Positions 11,091 through 21,970 of a stretch of 64,000 nt of DNA are shown in pieces. Under the pieces are notes generated by a model that was given only the letters and a program-made list of their open reading frames with translations, ran no database searches and was not told the DNA's origin. The position numbers and the translations under genes are program-made. The DNA is taken from contig CM062815.1 in the NCBI GenBank assembly GCA_031772625.1, positions 115,824,989 through 115,888,988 of the forward strand, given 5' to 3'. Every line of letters starts with the position of its first letter. Position 1 is the stretch's first letter. This DNA comes from Pinus tabuliformis. Taxonomy: Eukaryota > Streptophyta > Pinopsida > Pinales > Pinaceae.

Positions 11091-13398
11091 TGTTGAATTT
11101 CCACGACCTTGGGTCTAGGTTAGAATCTTAAAATCTCTTATGCTACCAAACCAAGAATCTCAATGACACTACTTTGCACAGTTGAATATAAACAGCAGTA
11201 AATCACACATGCACAGAATATAGACAACTTTTTTAATTTTTCAAACCAAATTTCTTATATTAAACAACAAATAATACAACAGTCTAAGGCTCTTGTACCA
11301 AGGATAATGGCCCTCATACAGCGACTAGTACAAGATACAAACTGGGGCTTGGTGTCAATCCATCGACAACCAATCTGCCCTTAACAAGATACTCTGACTG
11401 TCTCGCTGTCGTAGAGCTCCTCACAGCTGCGTTGGTCGTTCCCTGTACCTACCCAGTCCTTCGGCCCCCAATCTGCAGCTCCTGCCTCTATCAATGTTCC
11501 AAGTCCATCTGGCCACTGAATCTCAGCTACCCAATCTGCTCACTAGTTGATCATTCGTCTATCAATGCATCAACACATTGAGACCCCTGTCGAGTTGTTC
11601 ACAGCTCCACTCATGAACAACTCTCGATCTGTCCACTGTTGCTCCTTAGCTACTCAGGGACTTCTGCCCACTATGATCTTTTTGCGTTGCTCAGAGGAAG
11701 ACCAACATAGGCCGCGAAGGGCTGCCACCTATCACTGAAAGATGTCCATCTCCCACAATGAACATGGGCTAGGAGGATTGCCCATCTTCTGTTGTAGATG
11801 TCCTTCTCCACACACAAGTCTCGGGCTCCACAAACTGCTCCTGGTTGATCAGACCCTTGTGCTCAACAACTACCTCTCTCGCAACTACCTTCGTCCATCA
11901 AGGTATTGCTCACCGAGCTCCAACTTGGACACTATCCTTTTGTCCTCCAGTAGACCATAAGTACCCAATCACATCCACACTTGGTCTTCTCTCACGCTGC
12001 CCTCCGACAATCCATGAGAGACGAAGTCCATGTTGTAGCATCTGCACCTAGTTAGGGCATCCCACTCCTAGGAGACACTTACACACGGCTGCCCACACAC
12101 TCCACCAATCTACCATTTTCTCTGCAATAGAGGAGTTATTGCACAAATCTGGGCATATCAATATGTCCTTCACCTAGGACACCATCCACCGTGCGATCTG
12201 CTCCTAGTTGGAGTTCCTTCCTGCCCAAGGCAACTCCAACAAATGGCTCCCACAAGCTGCAAACTAATCGATCCAATACTGGTCACAAACTATGACCCAA
12301 AACAAGGCAAAATTGGAGAAATAACATACCTTTCATCTATTCTTCATGGACTGAAGTCTGGTCACTAGTTAGGGCATCCTTGCAGCCCAAAACAATCTAC
12401 CATCTGTGATCAAAACCTCCACCAAAGACTGTGGCCTCCTCAAATCTACAAGCCTCTGCCACTCGTTGTCTTGATAGGCACTTACAGCACCCAGATTAGG
12501 CTTGTTTAGCCCTCCAAACAGCCACCATAGGTCTGCGGCCTAGTCTCCAAAAGTCTGTGATCTCCTCGGCTTGTTCTATCATGAGAACCCACGTCAATTA
12601 GCCCAGAACAGCTTCCCTTGAGTGTGGTTGTCCCTCTTTGAGAAATCGAGGTAGTTTGTTATTGTCCTAGCCTCCAAACAAGCCTTGGTCTTCCTTCAAG
12701 TATTGTCGCTTTCCTAGATCTCCACCTACACGTATGAGGCAACCTAGATTTGGGATTGTCCACTCTCAATCGAACCTTCAAAACAGGCCCAATCCCTCCT
12801 CCTTTCACCTACATTCACACCTTACCTTACTCGGCCTTGCTGTGGCATGAGACAACCCTCCACACAATCAAAGAGGCACCCAAGCCAGCCCTAAGCTCTC
12901 ACATTATTCTATCCTCTTCTCCAGAGAAAAAATAGAGGTATCTCCCTCTTCACCAAGTTGTTGTCCCTCCTCCTTAACGCTGCCTTAATGTTGCACTCTT
13001 TGGATGTGAAATAACCTCACATATCACCCTCTATTTATATCCAAAAGAGGGGCTCCTTCCAACATCACTCTAGGGTTGTTCAGTTGTCACAGAGGCTTAC
13101 TAAACTTAAACCGACCTTAACTCATATGGTGCCAACCCACCATTAGACTTCAAAAATTCATAACTCCTCAACGACAACTCGGAATCAGAGGATTCGCGTT
13201 GCATTAGAATCGTCTCGGCAAGAGCTATCATCCTCATCCATCACATGTCGAAAACTCGTCACGGTTTTGGCGCAAACATCTATGGGTGCAAAACCCCAGT
13301 CTTGGCTTTTAAGCCCACAAACCTACTTGTGGCACTTTGACCTCCAACCCTCGAACACTAGGGCTTGGAGTACCTCCCAAGCTACACAAAAATCAACA
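11091..13398 (-). repeat. Family D 5' LTR (right, 2308 bp)
   Basis: Begins TGTTGAATTTCCACGACC directly after the primer-site complement and ends AATCAACA. A minus-strand TATA box (TATAAATAG) is at about 13032-13040. It is clearly homologous to 8264-10444 throughout but with many substitutions, so the insertion is old. Confidence 0.9.
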
Positions 13399-13403
13399 AT
13401 GTC

Positions 13404-14459
13404 CAAGAATTTGTGCAAGGTGGTACTTCAATCTATATACCCCTTGTCATATGATGCCCACATAACTTGCAAGTCAAATTTGATCTGTCAAACCCTCCAT
13501 CAGGTTCACCAAATTCCCATAAAGGGACCAATGTCCTTGGCATGTTTGTAACTTTGTTGAATCTTGAGTTTTAATGTAAAATTGAAGTTTGAAGTTTGAA
13601 CCTAGGGCACAAAAAGAATTGTAAGTTAAACAAATGAAATTAAAATTTACATACAACATTGTGAATTGTTGACCAAAAATAAAACCCTCAATTCAATGCA
13701 ACAATAATGGCAAAAAAAATACATTCAAATCCAAACAAAAATCATGGAAAAAAACTAGTGCAGAAGAAGAAATTAAACAAATAAAACTAAAAATCAAGAT
13801 TTTGCATTTTTTACCAAAAAAACCCTCCACTAAATGCAACAAAAATGACAAAAACACACTCAAATCCAAACAAAAATTATGAAAAATAAATGGGTGATAG
13901 AAACCCAAGTTAAAACAAGAAAAAAAAAAAAAAAAAAACAAAACAAAACAAAACAAAAAAAACAAAAAAAAAAGGCCAAATTAGATGCCCATACCTGAAA
14001 ACCACGCTTTTTTGATATCCAAATTTGATGTCCAAATGTGAATTTTTTTTGCTTGGGATGATAAATTCCTTCAGTTTTCTCCTCAATTACCCTTGTAAAT
14101 GAGTTATCCTCCTCAGCTCTCACTCTTGCCCTTTGCAGAATGAACCACAAAAAAATCTGAATTTTCCCTTTAAAAACTCGTTGTTGTCGCAGACCACGAT
14201 TTTTACTTATCAGATCGCGATTTTTTCAAATTGAAAAAATCGCCGATTTTATCGGCCGATTAAATTGTCTAATCAAAAAAAACATTTGTTTTGACCACCC
14301 TAAATTAATCTTTTGTGGAATTTTGCAATTAGTGGACACCTCGTGTGCATTTTTATCACAAGACTTAATTGCATATTATAACGAACAAAGTTCGTATACT
14401 TCAGCGGTATGCTCTGATAACAATGTAACGAACAAAGTTTGTTTACGCTCTAATACCAA
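13404..14459. other. Gene-free spacer with A-rich tandem repeat and poly-A tract
   Basis: No gene is supportable. Two imperfect copies of a roughly 145-bp A-rich unit (about 13649-13795 and 13796-13930) share TTCAAATCCAAACAAAAAT-type sequence. A long poly-A/AC run occupies 13919-13972. AAAAATCG motifs at about 14185-14265 resemble the subterminal motifs of the hAT-like element at 19645 and may be a fragment of one. Primer-site-like units at 14385-14459 belong to the family E array. Confidence 0.5.
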
Positions 14460-14480
14460 TGTTACGAACAAGGTTCATAT
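14385..14480 (-). repeat. Repeated primer-site/LTR-edge units (family E)
   Basis: Units of about 45-50 bp, GCTCTGATAmCAATGTAACGAACAAAGTT and close variants, repeat beside the LTR beginning at 14460. Each joins a primer-site complement (CTCTGATACCA) to the first bases of the LTR. The same arrangement recurs at 17296-17400 beside the next LTR. Confidence 0.65.
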
Positions 14481-14745
14481 GCTTAGCAATATTCTTCAGA
14501 ATACTTCAAAGACAAAGACATCCATTGTAGGACAACTAATGTATATTAAATATTATAAAAGAATTGATCAAATGATTACAAATGAGAGTGAGGGTCTCCT
14601 TATATACCTAGGCAAGTAACTTTTCACGAATGGTCATGTCTTTTAAGAAATGTCTTTTCATTACTAATGCCTATTAGTTAACCTTGTTATGATTATTATT
14701 TTTTACATTAATTTTATTATTTTTTTATGAATTATATTCATAACA
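14460..14745 (-). repeat. Family E short LTR, copy 1 (286 bp)
   Basis: TGTTACGAACAAGG...ATTCATAACA, with TG...CA ends. On the minus strand it carries a TATATAAGGAG promoter box (about 14600-14610). The right flank, read on the minus strand, is the purine-rich TTTTTGAAGAGAAAGGCAA, a typical polypurine tract, so this is the 3' LTR of the unit to its right. It is homologous to 17391-17669 and 37928-38190. Confidence 0.75.
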
Positions 14746-14966
14746 TTGCCTTTCTCTTCAAAAAGTTTTGTCCTCAAAGCTTCTTTTCTTGTTTCAAATA
14801 TCTTCTCATCTCAGTGTTTTCATCTTCGTTGATACAAAACGATATTATCCTCTGAGTGATAAACAAAATTGTCGCACTCAGAATGGATCTGACCTTCCTA
14901 GATTAATGTTTTGTGGAATCTTTCGATTACTGGAAATTTGTAATGATTTGCTATCATAGGATTGGG

Positions 14967-15911
14967 TTACATAAACTTCAGATTTCTTGGAACATACGTT
15001 TGTTGATTATGTTTCGAGTGATATAGATATGCAAATAGATTGAGATGTTTCTTCTTGTAATTCGGATGTCGATAAGTAGTTCTTCTGGTTTGAATATCCC
15101 TTATCATGAGCGTGGCACTTTCCTGATTTTCTTTAGTTATTGATGTTGTTGAGTTGGCTACTGAATCATCACTTGGAATGACCATTGTTTGAATTACAAC
15201 CTCTGAGTATGTCTTCCCTTCGATAGGGTTTAGATTTGTCTGCACTGTGAAATTAATGGAATCTTCAACTTGCACTGCTACATCTGGAGATTTTGATGCT
15301 TCTTTGCAACAAGTTCTTTGAATTTATTCTTCAATGATTTCTTATCATCTTTAAGTTTTTTAATCTGATTAAGCAGATTTTGGATTTTTAAACATGAAAG
15401 TTATTTGTTTTCTAGATTGTTGACTTATTCTTAATTTCCTCCTCATCTTTTAAACTTTTGATTTGTTCCTGTAACCTTTGATTAAGGGCTTTGAAGCGAA
15501 AATTTTCTTCTTTCTTCTCTAATAGACTCTCATTGAATTTATTCTCAAAATTTTCATTTTCTTGTTTTAATTTTTGCTTCTTAACCTTGGACTTCTTGAT
15601 TTGTTCAAGTAATTTTTTATTATGGTCCCTTAGGCACAAAATTTCCTCATCCTTTTCTTTTGATTTATTGTAAAACATGTCTTCGAGATCTTTATACTTC
15701 TTTTCTGATGCATTGTTTTTTTGTTCAAGCCTTGCGAATTGTTCCTCTAATCTTTTCATTTGTGTCCTTGAATTACCTTGATGTTCTTCGGTGCTAAATA
15801 ATCTTCCACATGTTGGACAACTTAATTTGCAATCTTTTTGAATATATAATATATATATCCAATTTCCTTGAAACAAAATGGACATTCAGTCCAAAATGTT
15901 GACTTATTCAT
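14967..15911 (-). pseudogene. Zinc-ribbon / coiled-coil protein remnant carried in a family E unit
   Basis: Minus-strand gene remnant starting at the ATG at 15911. The first residues include TFWTECPFC, followed after a frameshift in a TA run (about 15845-15860) by KLSCPTCGRLF. The spacing and wording resemble the TFWT-type zinc-beta ribbon of plant J-domain (DnaJ, DUF3444-type) proteins; this is recognition from memory. A long Lys/Glu-rich coiled coil follows (about 15780-15412). After further stops, a C-terminal part (15275-14967) contains RRTTYRHPNYKKKHLN. A second, homologous copy lies at 17676-18348. Both sit immediately 5' of a family E LTR in the same orientation, which suggests the gene travels with the element. 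No gag or pol motif is seen, and the present copy is broken. Confidence 0.55.
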
Positions 15912-16663
15912 GGAGCTTAACATTCATTTAAATTTCCCTTTATGATTTCGATTGGAACTTTTGAATTGAATTAGAGCTTTTTTATTGGGTTTTCAAAGTA
16001 TAATGAAATGGCCCTTTTTAATAATATAATACCCTTTTTTTCTTATAATAATATATTTGTCTCTAGTAATTCCACTTATTTGTTCCCTCTTAACATACAT
16101 AATAATATGTTTTCTGTTTTTTTCTTTCATAACAAAATTTTAATAAAAAAAAAATTAAATGATGAGGGCTGAAATCCTTTAATTAAAACCTTAAGGGAAT
16201 AACCTCTTTTCAATTTGTAATTATATTTATTTCTATATCCCCATGTCTTTAATTCCTTTCAATAATATAACCCCAACGTCAACTCAATAGACTTGGTTTA
16301 AATATTAAATGACATTTAATTAAGGGTCACGATGTTTGACTTTGGTTGATGCCTCTCTGGATATGATAACACTACGATCTTGCAAGAGTTATGTGGCAAA
16401 AATTCATCATATGTAATCCCACAATGCTCAGTTTCAAATTGAATCTTACCTCGTGGCACTAGTTATATTAAAGCAAATCTTTCACTGCTAAGCTTTATGC
16501 GGCCTGTTCACTCTATAACGGTGTTGCTTTGAATTTCAGGGTTTATTATTTAGATTAACAGTACACTAGATCCCTCTACAATCGGACACCAATATAGCAA
16601 TTAAATTCCACTGCAAGAAAATCAAACAACCATTGATGGAAGCAAATCATACGGTTTTGACAT

Positions 16664-16857
16664 CTATATAAAATGGTTGCGTGGAACGGCGGTTCTCTGG
16701 CTACCTATGGCAACTGGGTGAGTTTCAGTCTGCGGTGAAGGCCAGCTGTGGAGTCTATGACAATGGCTACGGCTTTACCACAGATATTCATTCCGCAGTG
16801 GCAGCTGTGCAGGCCACAGTGGTCTATCGGCGTCATCGGCCTGTCGGCTAGGTAAGT
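16664..16857 (+). other. GC-rich exon-like island with TATA box and splice donor
   Basis: In strongly AT-rich surroundings, about 180 bp of GC-rich sequence follows a TATATAAA box (16664-16673). The frame 16672-16851 is open for 59 codons and ends TAG. The island stops exactly at AG|GTAAGTG (junction 16851/16852), a consensus 5' splice donor, and T-rich intron-like sequence follows. An ATG at 16673 in another frame gives only 22 codons. I do not recognise the peptide in any frame. It may be a captured exon. Confidence 0.35.
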
Positions 16858-17390
16858 GTTTTGTTTTGTTTTATTTATTTATTTATTTAATTTTTTATAA
16901 CTTTTAACTTTATTTTTGTTTCGATATATTTTTTTCGGTATTTTTTCCACTTTTTTTAACTCCTTTTTTTTAATAAAAAAATCTTTTAAATATTATGAAC
17001 AAAAGCCCCATTTTTCCTTATATAATATTTTTTAATATTATTTTTTTTATTTTCTTTTTTTCTTTTTCTTTCTCTTTTTCTTTCTTTTTATTTTTAAATA
17101 GTTATTTTCTACTTTTTTATCTTTTTTTCTTCAATGGCTAAAAGCCTAACAATGAATCCAAAAGAATAGTGAACCTCCAACTAGGTAGTGAAACACATGA
17201 ATTGTGACAACAACAAAGTTGAAAAAAATTGATGGCTAAAGGCCGGATTAGACTAGCTCTTTGTGCAGTAGTGGAACGGCCAGAGGATCGAACAGCATTA
17301 ATACCAATGTAACAAACAAAGTTCGTATGCTTTAGCGGTATGCTTTGATACCAATGTAACAAACAAAGTTACATTACGCTCTGATACCTA

Positions 17391-17669
17391 TCTTACGAAC
17401 AAGGTTCATATGCTCAACAATAATCTTCAGAATACTTCGAAGACAAGGGCATCCATCGTAGGACAACTAATATATATTAAATATTATAAAAGAATTGATG
17501 AGATGATTACAAATGAGGGTGAGGGCCTGCTTATATATCTAGGCAGGTGCCTCTTCACAAATGGTCATGTCTTTTAAGACATATTTTTTCATTACTAATT
17601 GGTTGACCTTATTATGATTATTATTGTTTACATTAATTTTATTATTTTTTATGAATTATATTCCTAACA
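17391..17669 (-). repeat. Family E short LTR, copy 2 (279 bp)
   Basis: Homologous along its length to 14460-14745. It begins TCTTACGAAC (TG changed to TC) and ends CCTAACA. A primer-site complement GCTCTGATACC precedes it at 17378-17388, so it serves as 5' LTR for the unit to its left. The coiled-coil gene copy on its right also ends beside it. This gives an LTR-interior-LTR-interior arrangement. Confidence 0.75.
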
Positions 17670-17675
17670 CAGACA

Positions 17676-18348
17676 TTAGTAGTCTTTGAAATATAAGTTC
17701 ATTATTTATGTTCTGAGTCATACAGATATGCAAACTGATTGAGTTGTTTTCTCTTGTGATTCGGATGTCGATAAGGAGTTCTTGTGGTTTGATTTTCCCT
17801 TATTATGTGAGAAGTAATTTCGTTATCTACTCCAAATATTGATGTTGTTGAGTTGGTTACAAATCTTCATTTCGATTTTTCATCGTCTGAACTGCAACAT
17901 CGAAATATGTTTTTACCTCCAATGACTTGTCATCTTCTTGAGTTATGATATTCACTAGATTGGTATTCCTTCCTTTTTCTTCAACATTAATATCTACATT
18001 TGAAGAATTCGATGCTTTCTTCTCGATAAGTTGTTGTACCTTGTTTTCCAATGACTTCTTGACCTTCTTAAGTTTCTTAATTTGCATCAATATTGTTTCA
18101 CCATGGTCCTTAGGTCGAAAAACTTCTTCATTTTTGTCAGCGGTGATTTTGGCAACTTCACTTCGCATATTTTGTATTGCTTTTTCACTTTCTAGAAAAA
18201 TTACTTTTGAGATATCTTGTATGTCTTCTGGAGTTACTGTGTCCGATTTCAATGTAATGTCCTGTATTGTTATTTTTTTTTCCAGTAGAAAATTGTTAAA
18301 AACTTCTTCTTCGTATTTAGGATGAAAGATCCTATTGATTCCATCCAA
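17676..18348 (-). pseudogene. Second coiled-coil gene copy of the family E unit
   Basis: Minus-strand remnant homologous to the C-terminal two thirds of the copy at 14967-15911. It shares QIKKLK, KKSL-NK and KKAS-S, then KTY...QTM, NSTTSI and R-PYRHPNHKRKQLNQFAYLY in the same order. The frame 18348-17857 is open; a frameshift or stop near 17860 separates the YRHPN tail. The zinc-ribbon N-terminus is absent, with a stop just upstream of 18348 and a hAT-like insertion at 18423. The predicted product is Lys/Glu-rich and coiled-coil forming. Its biochemical role is unknown. Confidence 0.5.
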
Positions 18349-18422
18349 GACGAACCCAGAATTATATCACTATTTAGTATTGTCACAATATAAGGTTTTA
18401 ACAGTGCATTGCAAGATAAAAG

Positions 18423-19537
18423 AAGTGTTCCACGGGGACGCATCCCCCAGGGTCGAGTGCGCGCACCCCTCGCACCCCACGCACCTGGGACAGGGGGACG
18501 TCTGGGGAAACGTTTCCCCACGTCCCCTTTTTGGGGAGACGCATGGGGGGGACGTTTCCCCAGTGTGGGGGACACGACTTCCCAAAAGGGGGACGCTCAG
18601 GCGTCCCCTCTCAAAATGGGCTATGTGTCCCCCCTTAAATTTGCTTTTAAACAATGATTTATGACAGGGAAAACCTAGTATTTGACCATATTTCCCTACT
18701 AATGCTATACAATTCATGGTAATGTTAAATTCTTAAAGTAAAAGTGACATTCTCCTTTATTTTTCATTTTCATCCTTTTACTTAAATTTTTAACATTACC
18801 ATGAAATGACTCAAGATATTTGAGAGTGGTTCCAACCTCATTGGAATTCATATGGATAAAGTAGAATTTTAGATCTCACTCAAAATCTAGCAGACTTAAC
18901 AGTTTTTCAGGAATTCAAGATTCGATGGATTGCAATGTTTCCATTGCATTTTGTCATGTACAAGGGGGTATGGAATTAGTATTTAATCAAGAGCACCAAG
19001 CCCTCTGTGTATTTTAGAGTGACTTTTAGACTCATCACTCCACTGTTTTTAAGTTTTAGCTATATCATTTTACTATTCCAGAATTTAGATTTCAATATCC
19101 ATTATAGTCTATTTTTCTTAGTACTAATTAGATTCTAGAATGATGAACTTAAATTTTAAATCAATTTAGAATCTAGAATGATGAATTTAATTTTTAAATC
19201 AATGTAGATTCTAGAATGGTGAATAATGAATATGGATCAGAGTATTTCATTATTAAACCTTGTGGTCTATGGATGAATCATGTATGTATTAGTAAGGATG
19301 ATGAGTATGGATCAATGTATTTCATTATTTAATTCAAATAAGTATATATTATTGTATTTATGCTTTCATTATAGAATATGAATTATATATATATATATAT
19401 ATATTAAAAAGGAAAAAAATTATATACCCCGACATCCCCCCTAAATTTCCCTAAAATTTGAGGGTACTCCCACACGTCCCCTTTGTGCGTCTCCCCGCAC
19501 CCGCGTCTCCCCATCCCGGAGTCTTGGTGGAACATTG
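18423..19537. mobile_element. hAT-like MITE with GGGGACG subterminal repeats (1115 bp)
   Basis: Flanked by a perfect 8-bp duplication GATAAAAG (18415-18422 and 19538-19545), the size made by hAT transposases. Ends are AAGTGTTCCAC and GTGGAACATTG, an inverted pair. About 200 bp at the left and 120 bp at the right are dominated by GGGGACG/CGTCCCC and GTTTCCCC motifs. The AT-rich core (about 18690-18905) is shared with the element at 55064-56224 and includes a 93-bp hairpin. No transposase is encoded. Confidence 0.85.
18713..18805. repeat. Conserved hairpin in MITE core
   Basis: Arms of about 31 bp (TTCATGGTAATGTTAAA...AGTAAAAG and its reverse complement) close a 93-bp imperfect palindrome. The same hairpin with the same length is at 55331-55423 in the second copy. 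Confidence 0.8.
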
Positions 19538-19644
19538 GATAAAAGTATAATCTCCAATACCTAGTTGTAGATTGCTTATGCCCATAATCGGAAAAAATCG
19601 CGATTATTCTCATACTTTGATAACTGTTTGTAATGTATTTTTAC

Positions 19645-20361
19645 CAGTGTTGCACTAATCGGGAAAAAATCGCAATTAAATCATTTAATCACGATTTTTT
19701 CAAAAAAACAATAAAATCGGGCGATTTAATCAGAAAATTTTTTTTGGGCCGTTTTTTTCGAAAAAATCGTGGGAAATAAGCAAAAAAATTAAAAAAAATT
19801 AAAACAAAACCAAACAAACAAACAAACAAAAAATTCTATGAGGAGGAGGAAGTGACCCAAGCTACCCCTGTCACAAGAAGAGGACGTGGTCTACCTCCTG
19901 TAGCTCCTAGTTCTTCAACTTCTAGAGCAGAGCAGAGTCTACTGCCAACTCCACCGACATCTACATCTAGAGGGGCAAAGGAAATCAATAGTATTAGACT
20001 TTAGTTATTTGGTTCATTCCATTGTATATGACATTATGACTCATGATATGAGATACATTATTATATTTTTTGTTGACATTTTGAGGTTGAGTTGGGACTT
20101 ACTATTCAAGACATGATTCAATGTTATGTGTGATTTTAGCACTAGAAATGATATTAAACATCTTATATATTAGTTCTTTTATCATATTTATGTGTCAATG
20201 TATTTATTTTATGTTGTAAATGGTTTAGATATTAAAAAAATGAATATTTTTGTACCAAACGATTTTTTCCCGATTATTACCGATTTTTTCCTGATTATTA
20301 CTATTTTTTCGAATTTTTTCCCCGCGCCGAATTAATCCCGATAACGATTAGTGCAACATTG
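19645..20361. mobile_element. hAT-like element with GGGAAAAAATCG subterminal repeats (717 bp)
   Basis: Inverted ends CAGTGTTGCACTAATCG and CGATTAGTGCAACATTG, flanked by 8-bp duplications ATTTTTAC (19637-19644) and ATTTCTAC (20362-20369), which differ at one base. Subterminal regions repeat AAAAAATCG/CGATTTTTT motifs on both sides. It contains a 54-codon frame that may be the tail of a transposase. Confidence 0.85.
19840..20004 (+). pseudogene. Possible C-terminal tail of a hAT transposase
   Basis: A 54-codon open stretch ending in TAG (20002-20004) within the hAT-like element. It is acidic at first (EEEE), then Ser/Thr/Pro/Arg-rich (TRRGRG, PSSSTSRA). Low-complexity acidic and Ser/Arg-rich tails are common at the C-terminus of plant hAT transposases, but no catalytic or dimerisation (hATC) motif is present. 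The assignment rests mostly on position and is weak. Confidence 0.3.
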
Positions 20362-20369
20362 ATTTCTAC

Positions 20370-21066
20370 TTCACTTGATTAGCTTCTTTCACTTGATTAT
20401 TAATAGTGTTTTTTATCATCAAACAACTACCAAACAACGAAGAACAATAACACAAGAGGTCACAAGATATAGGCTATCGATCAAGGCCAAAACCTCTCCT
20501 CTTGAGAGGAAAACCCACAAGAACTCTTCTCTTCTTATAGAACTTCCAATGATGGATTACAAGCCCTAAGACCCTTGTCAAAGTCCCATCCAAGACCAAG
20601 TCAATCCTTCCTCCTTGATGAGCTCTCCTTCCAGCAACTTCGACCTTAGCAACTTCTACAACTTCGACCCCTAGCAGCTTCTTCTGCAACTTCGACTGCA
20701 GAAACACTAGATGGCTCGTGTGAGACAATAGTGATGACTTTGCTTCCTTTCCTTCTCTGCTTGGATAGCCTTCTCCTTCTTGACTACTCGGCTTGCAAAC
20801 TTAGTCTCTTTCACACCGGATTTCGGTCTCTTAAGAGAGCTGCAATTTCAATCTTATGGCTACAATTGATGCCCTAATTCTCTTGCACATGTGAAGGATA
20901 GAAGCCCAAAAGACAATCCCAAAACTTCGCTTTCTTCTTCTGTTTCTTTCATAGGTATTCGGCTTCCTTTTTTTCCTTAGATCGAACATCTTAAGAGCAG
21001 ATGAGATGATCTTCAAATGAGGTTAAAGTCTTCTTATATATAGGCTTCTTTCTAGAACGAATTGTT
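20370..21066 (-). other. Remnant of a minus-strand LTR, no gene
   Basis: Contains a minus-strand TATATATAAG box (about 21036-21045) and CTCTTGAGAGGAAAACCC-type sequence like that seen in other LTR remnants in the window (54590, 57200). The sequence resumes at 28856 beyond the nested insertions. LTR ends are not identified and no coding motif is seen. Confidence 0.4.
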
Positions 21067-21970
21067 GTCTTTGTTGAAATTTGATGACTAAAAAAAAGTT
21101 TCCTGCAATCCCAACCCGGTTTTAACTTCACCTTATCACTACTATTCAGTGAAATGCCCTTTCCCATAAACATACATTCAACATATAAAATTTTGGAAAT
21201 GAAATTTTCAGATTAAAACACATGGGACTGTCAACACATGCTGAAAATAAATATGGACATAACTAGACCAGCAACACATAAAAATACACACAGATTTTTG
21301 GTCAACTTAGACCCACGCAAAACCCCTTCAAACTTCTCTAGGGAAAACCTGTTAGAGAGCTCTTCAAATTTATTTATCTTTCAAGGTCAAGAAAAATACA
21401 TTTGCAAACAAAACAAAACAAAAAAATACAACTTATCTCTTCAACCCAAAACTCCTTGAAAACCGTGCCCACTTTGCCTCGATTTTTGTGCCCACTTGAA
21501 GCTGAAAATATGTATTGTACAGATACGACTGTACGGACTGTACCATAAAAAATCCGTATGAACTATACATATTTTTGTACTGCTATACGAACTGTATGGA
21601 TTTTTTTTCAAAAAAAACCATAAACTTCTCTCGAATGGCGTGCAGCTCACAGCGTTCAATGTTGTTCGTACTGTACCTTCTGTTGTCTTCTATGCCTTGA
21701 TTTTCATGCCTAGCTTTGCCCATAAATCACTCCTTCAGCTTACTGCAACAAATTTCTCCTTCAAAACTTTTCTCCAACTCTCAGCCTCCTTTCTCCAATC
21801 TCATCATGAAGAATGAATGCAGTGTCTCTTTTCTTTTCCCCCATTTGTTTCCCTAAATGACTTTTGGGCCGCCATAAAATCTAATGGTTTAGATTCATTT
21901 AGATCAAAGGGATGAGAATAAATGTGCCTTTAATTCTCACTTTCTATTTTTAACTCACCCATTAAATAAA

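Larger units (their letters stand above)
8264..13398 (-). mobile_element. Non-autonomous LTR retrotransposon (family D): 2.2-kb LTRs, 646-bp interior
   Basis: A complete element with two long direct repeats (8264-10444 and 11091-13398) flanked by the perfect 5-bp target duplication ATGTC (8259-8263 and 13399-13403). The 646-bp interior has a primer site complement GCTCTGATACCA (11079-11090) abutting the right LTR and a purine tract complement CTCCCTCTTAGCGAGGG (from 10445) abutting the left LTR. The element is therefore transcribed on the minus strand. The interior encodes no gag or pol motif; its longest frame (10672-10854, minus) is unrecognised. The left LTR starts TATTG instead of TGTTG, a G-to-A change. 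Movement must have relied on proteins from another element. It sits inside the Gypsy-F LTR. Confidence 0.9.

Noticed and set aside
14460..14745. Cassandra-type TRIM (5S rRNA-bearing LTR)
   Set aside because: The LTR length fits, but I see no 5S rRNA promoter-like sequence in the LTR.
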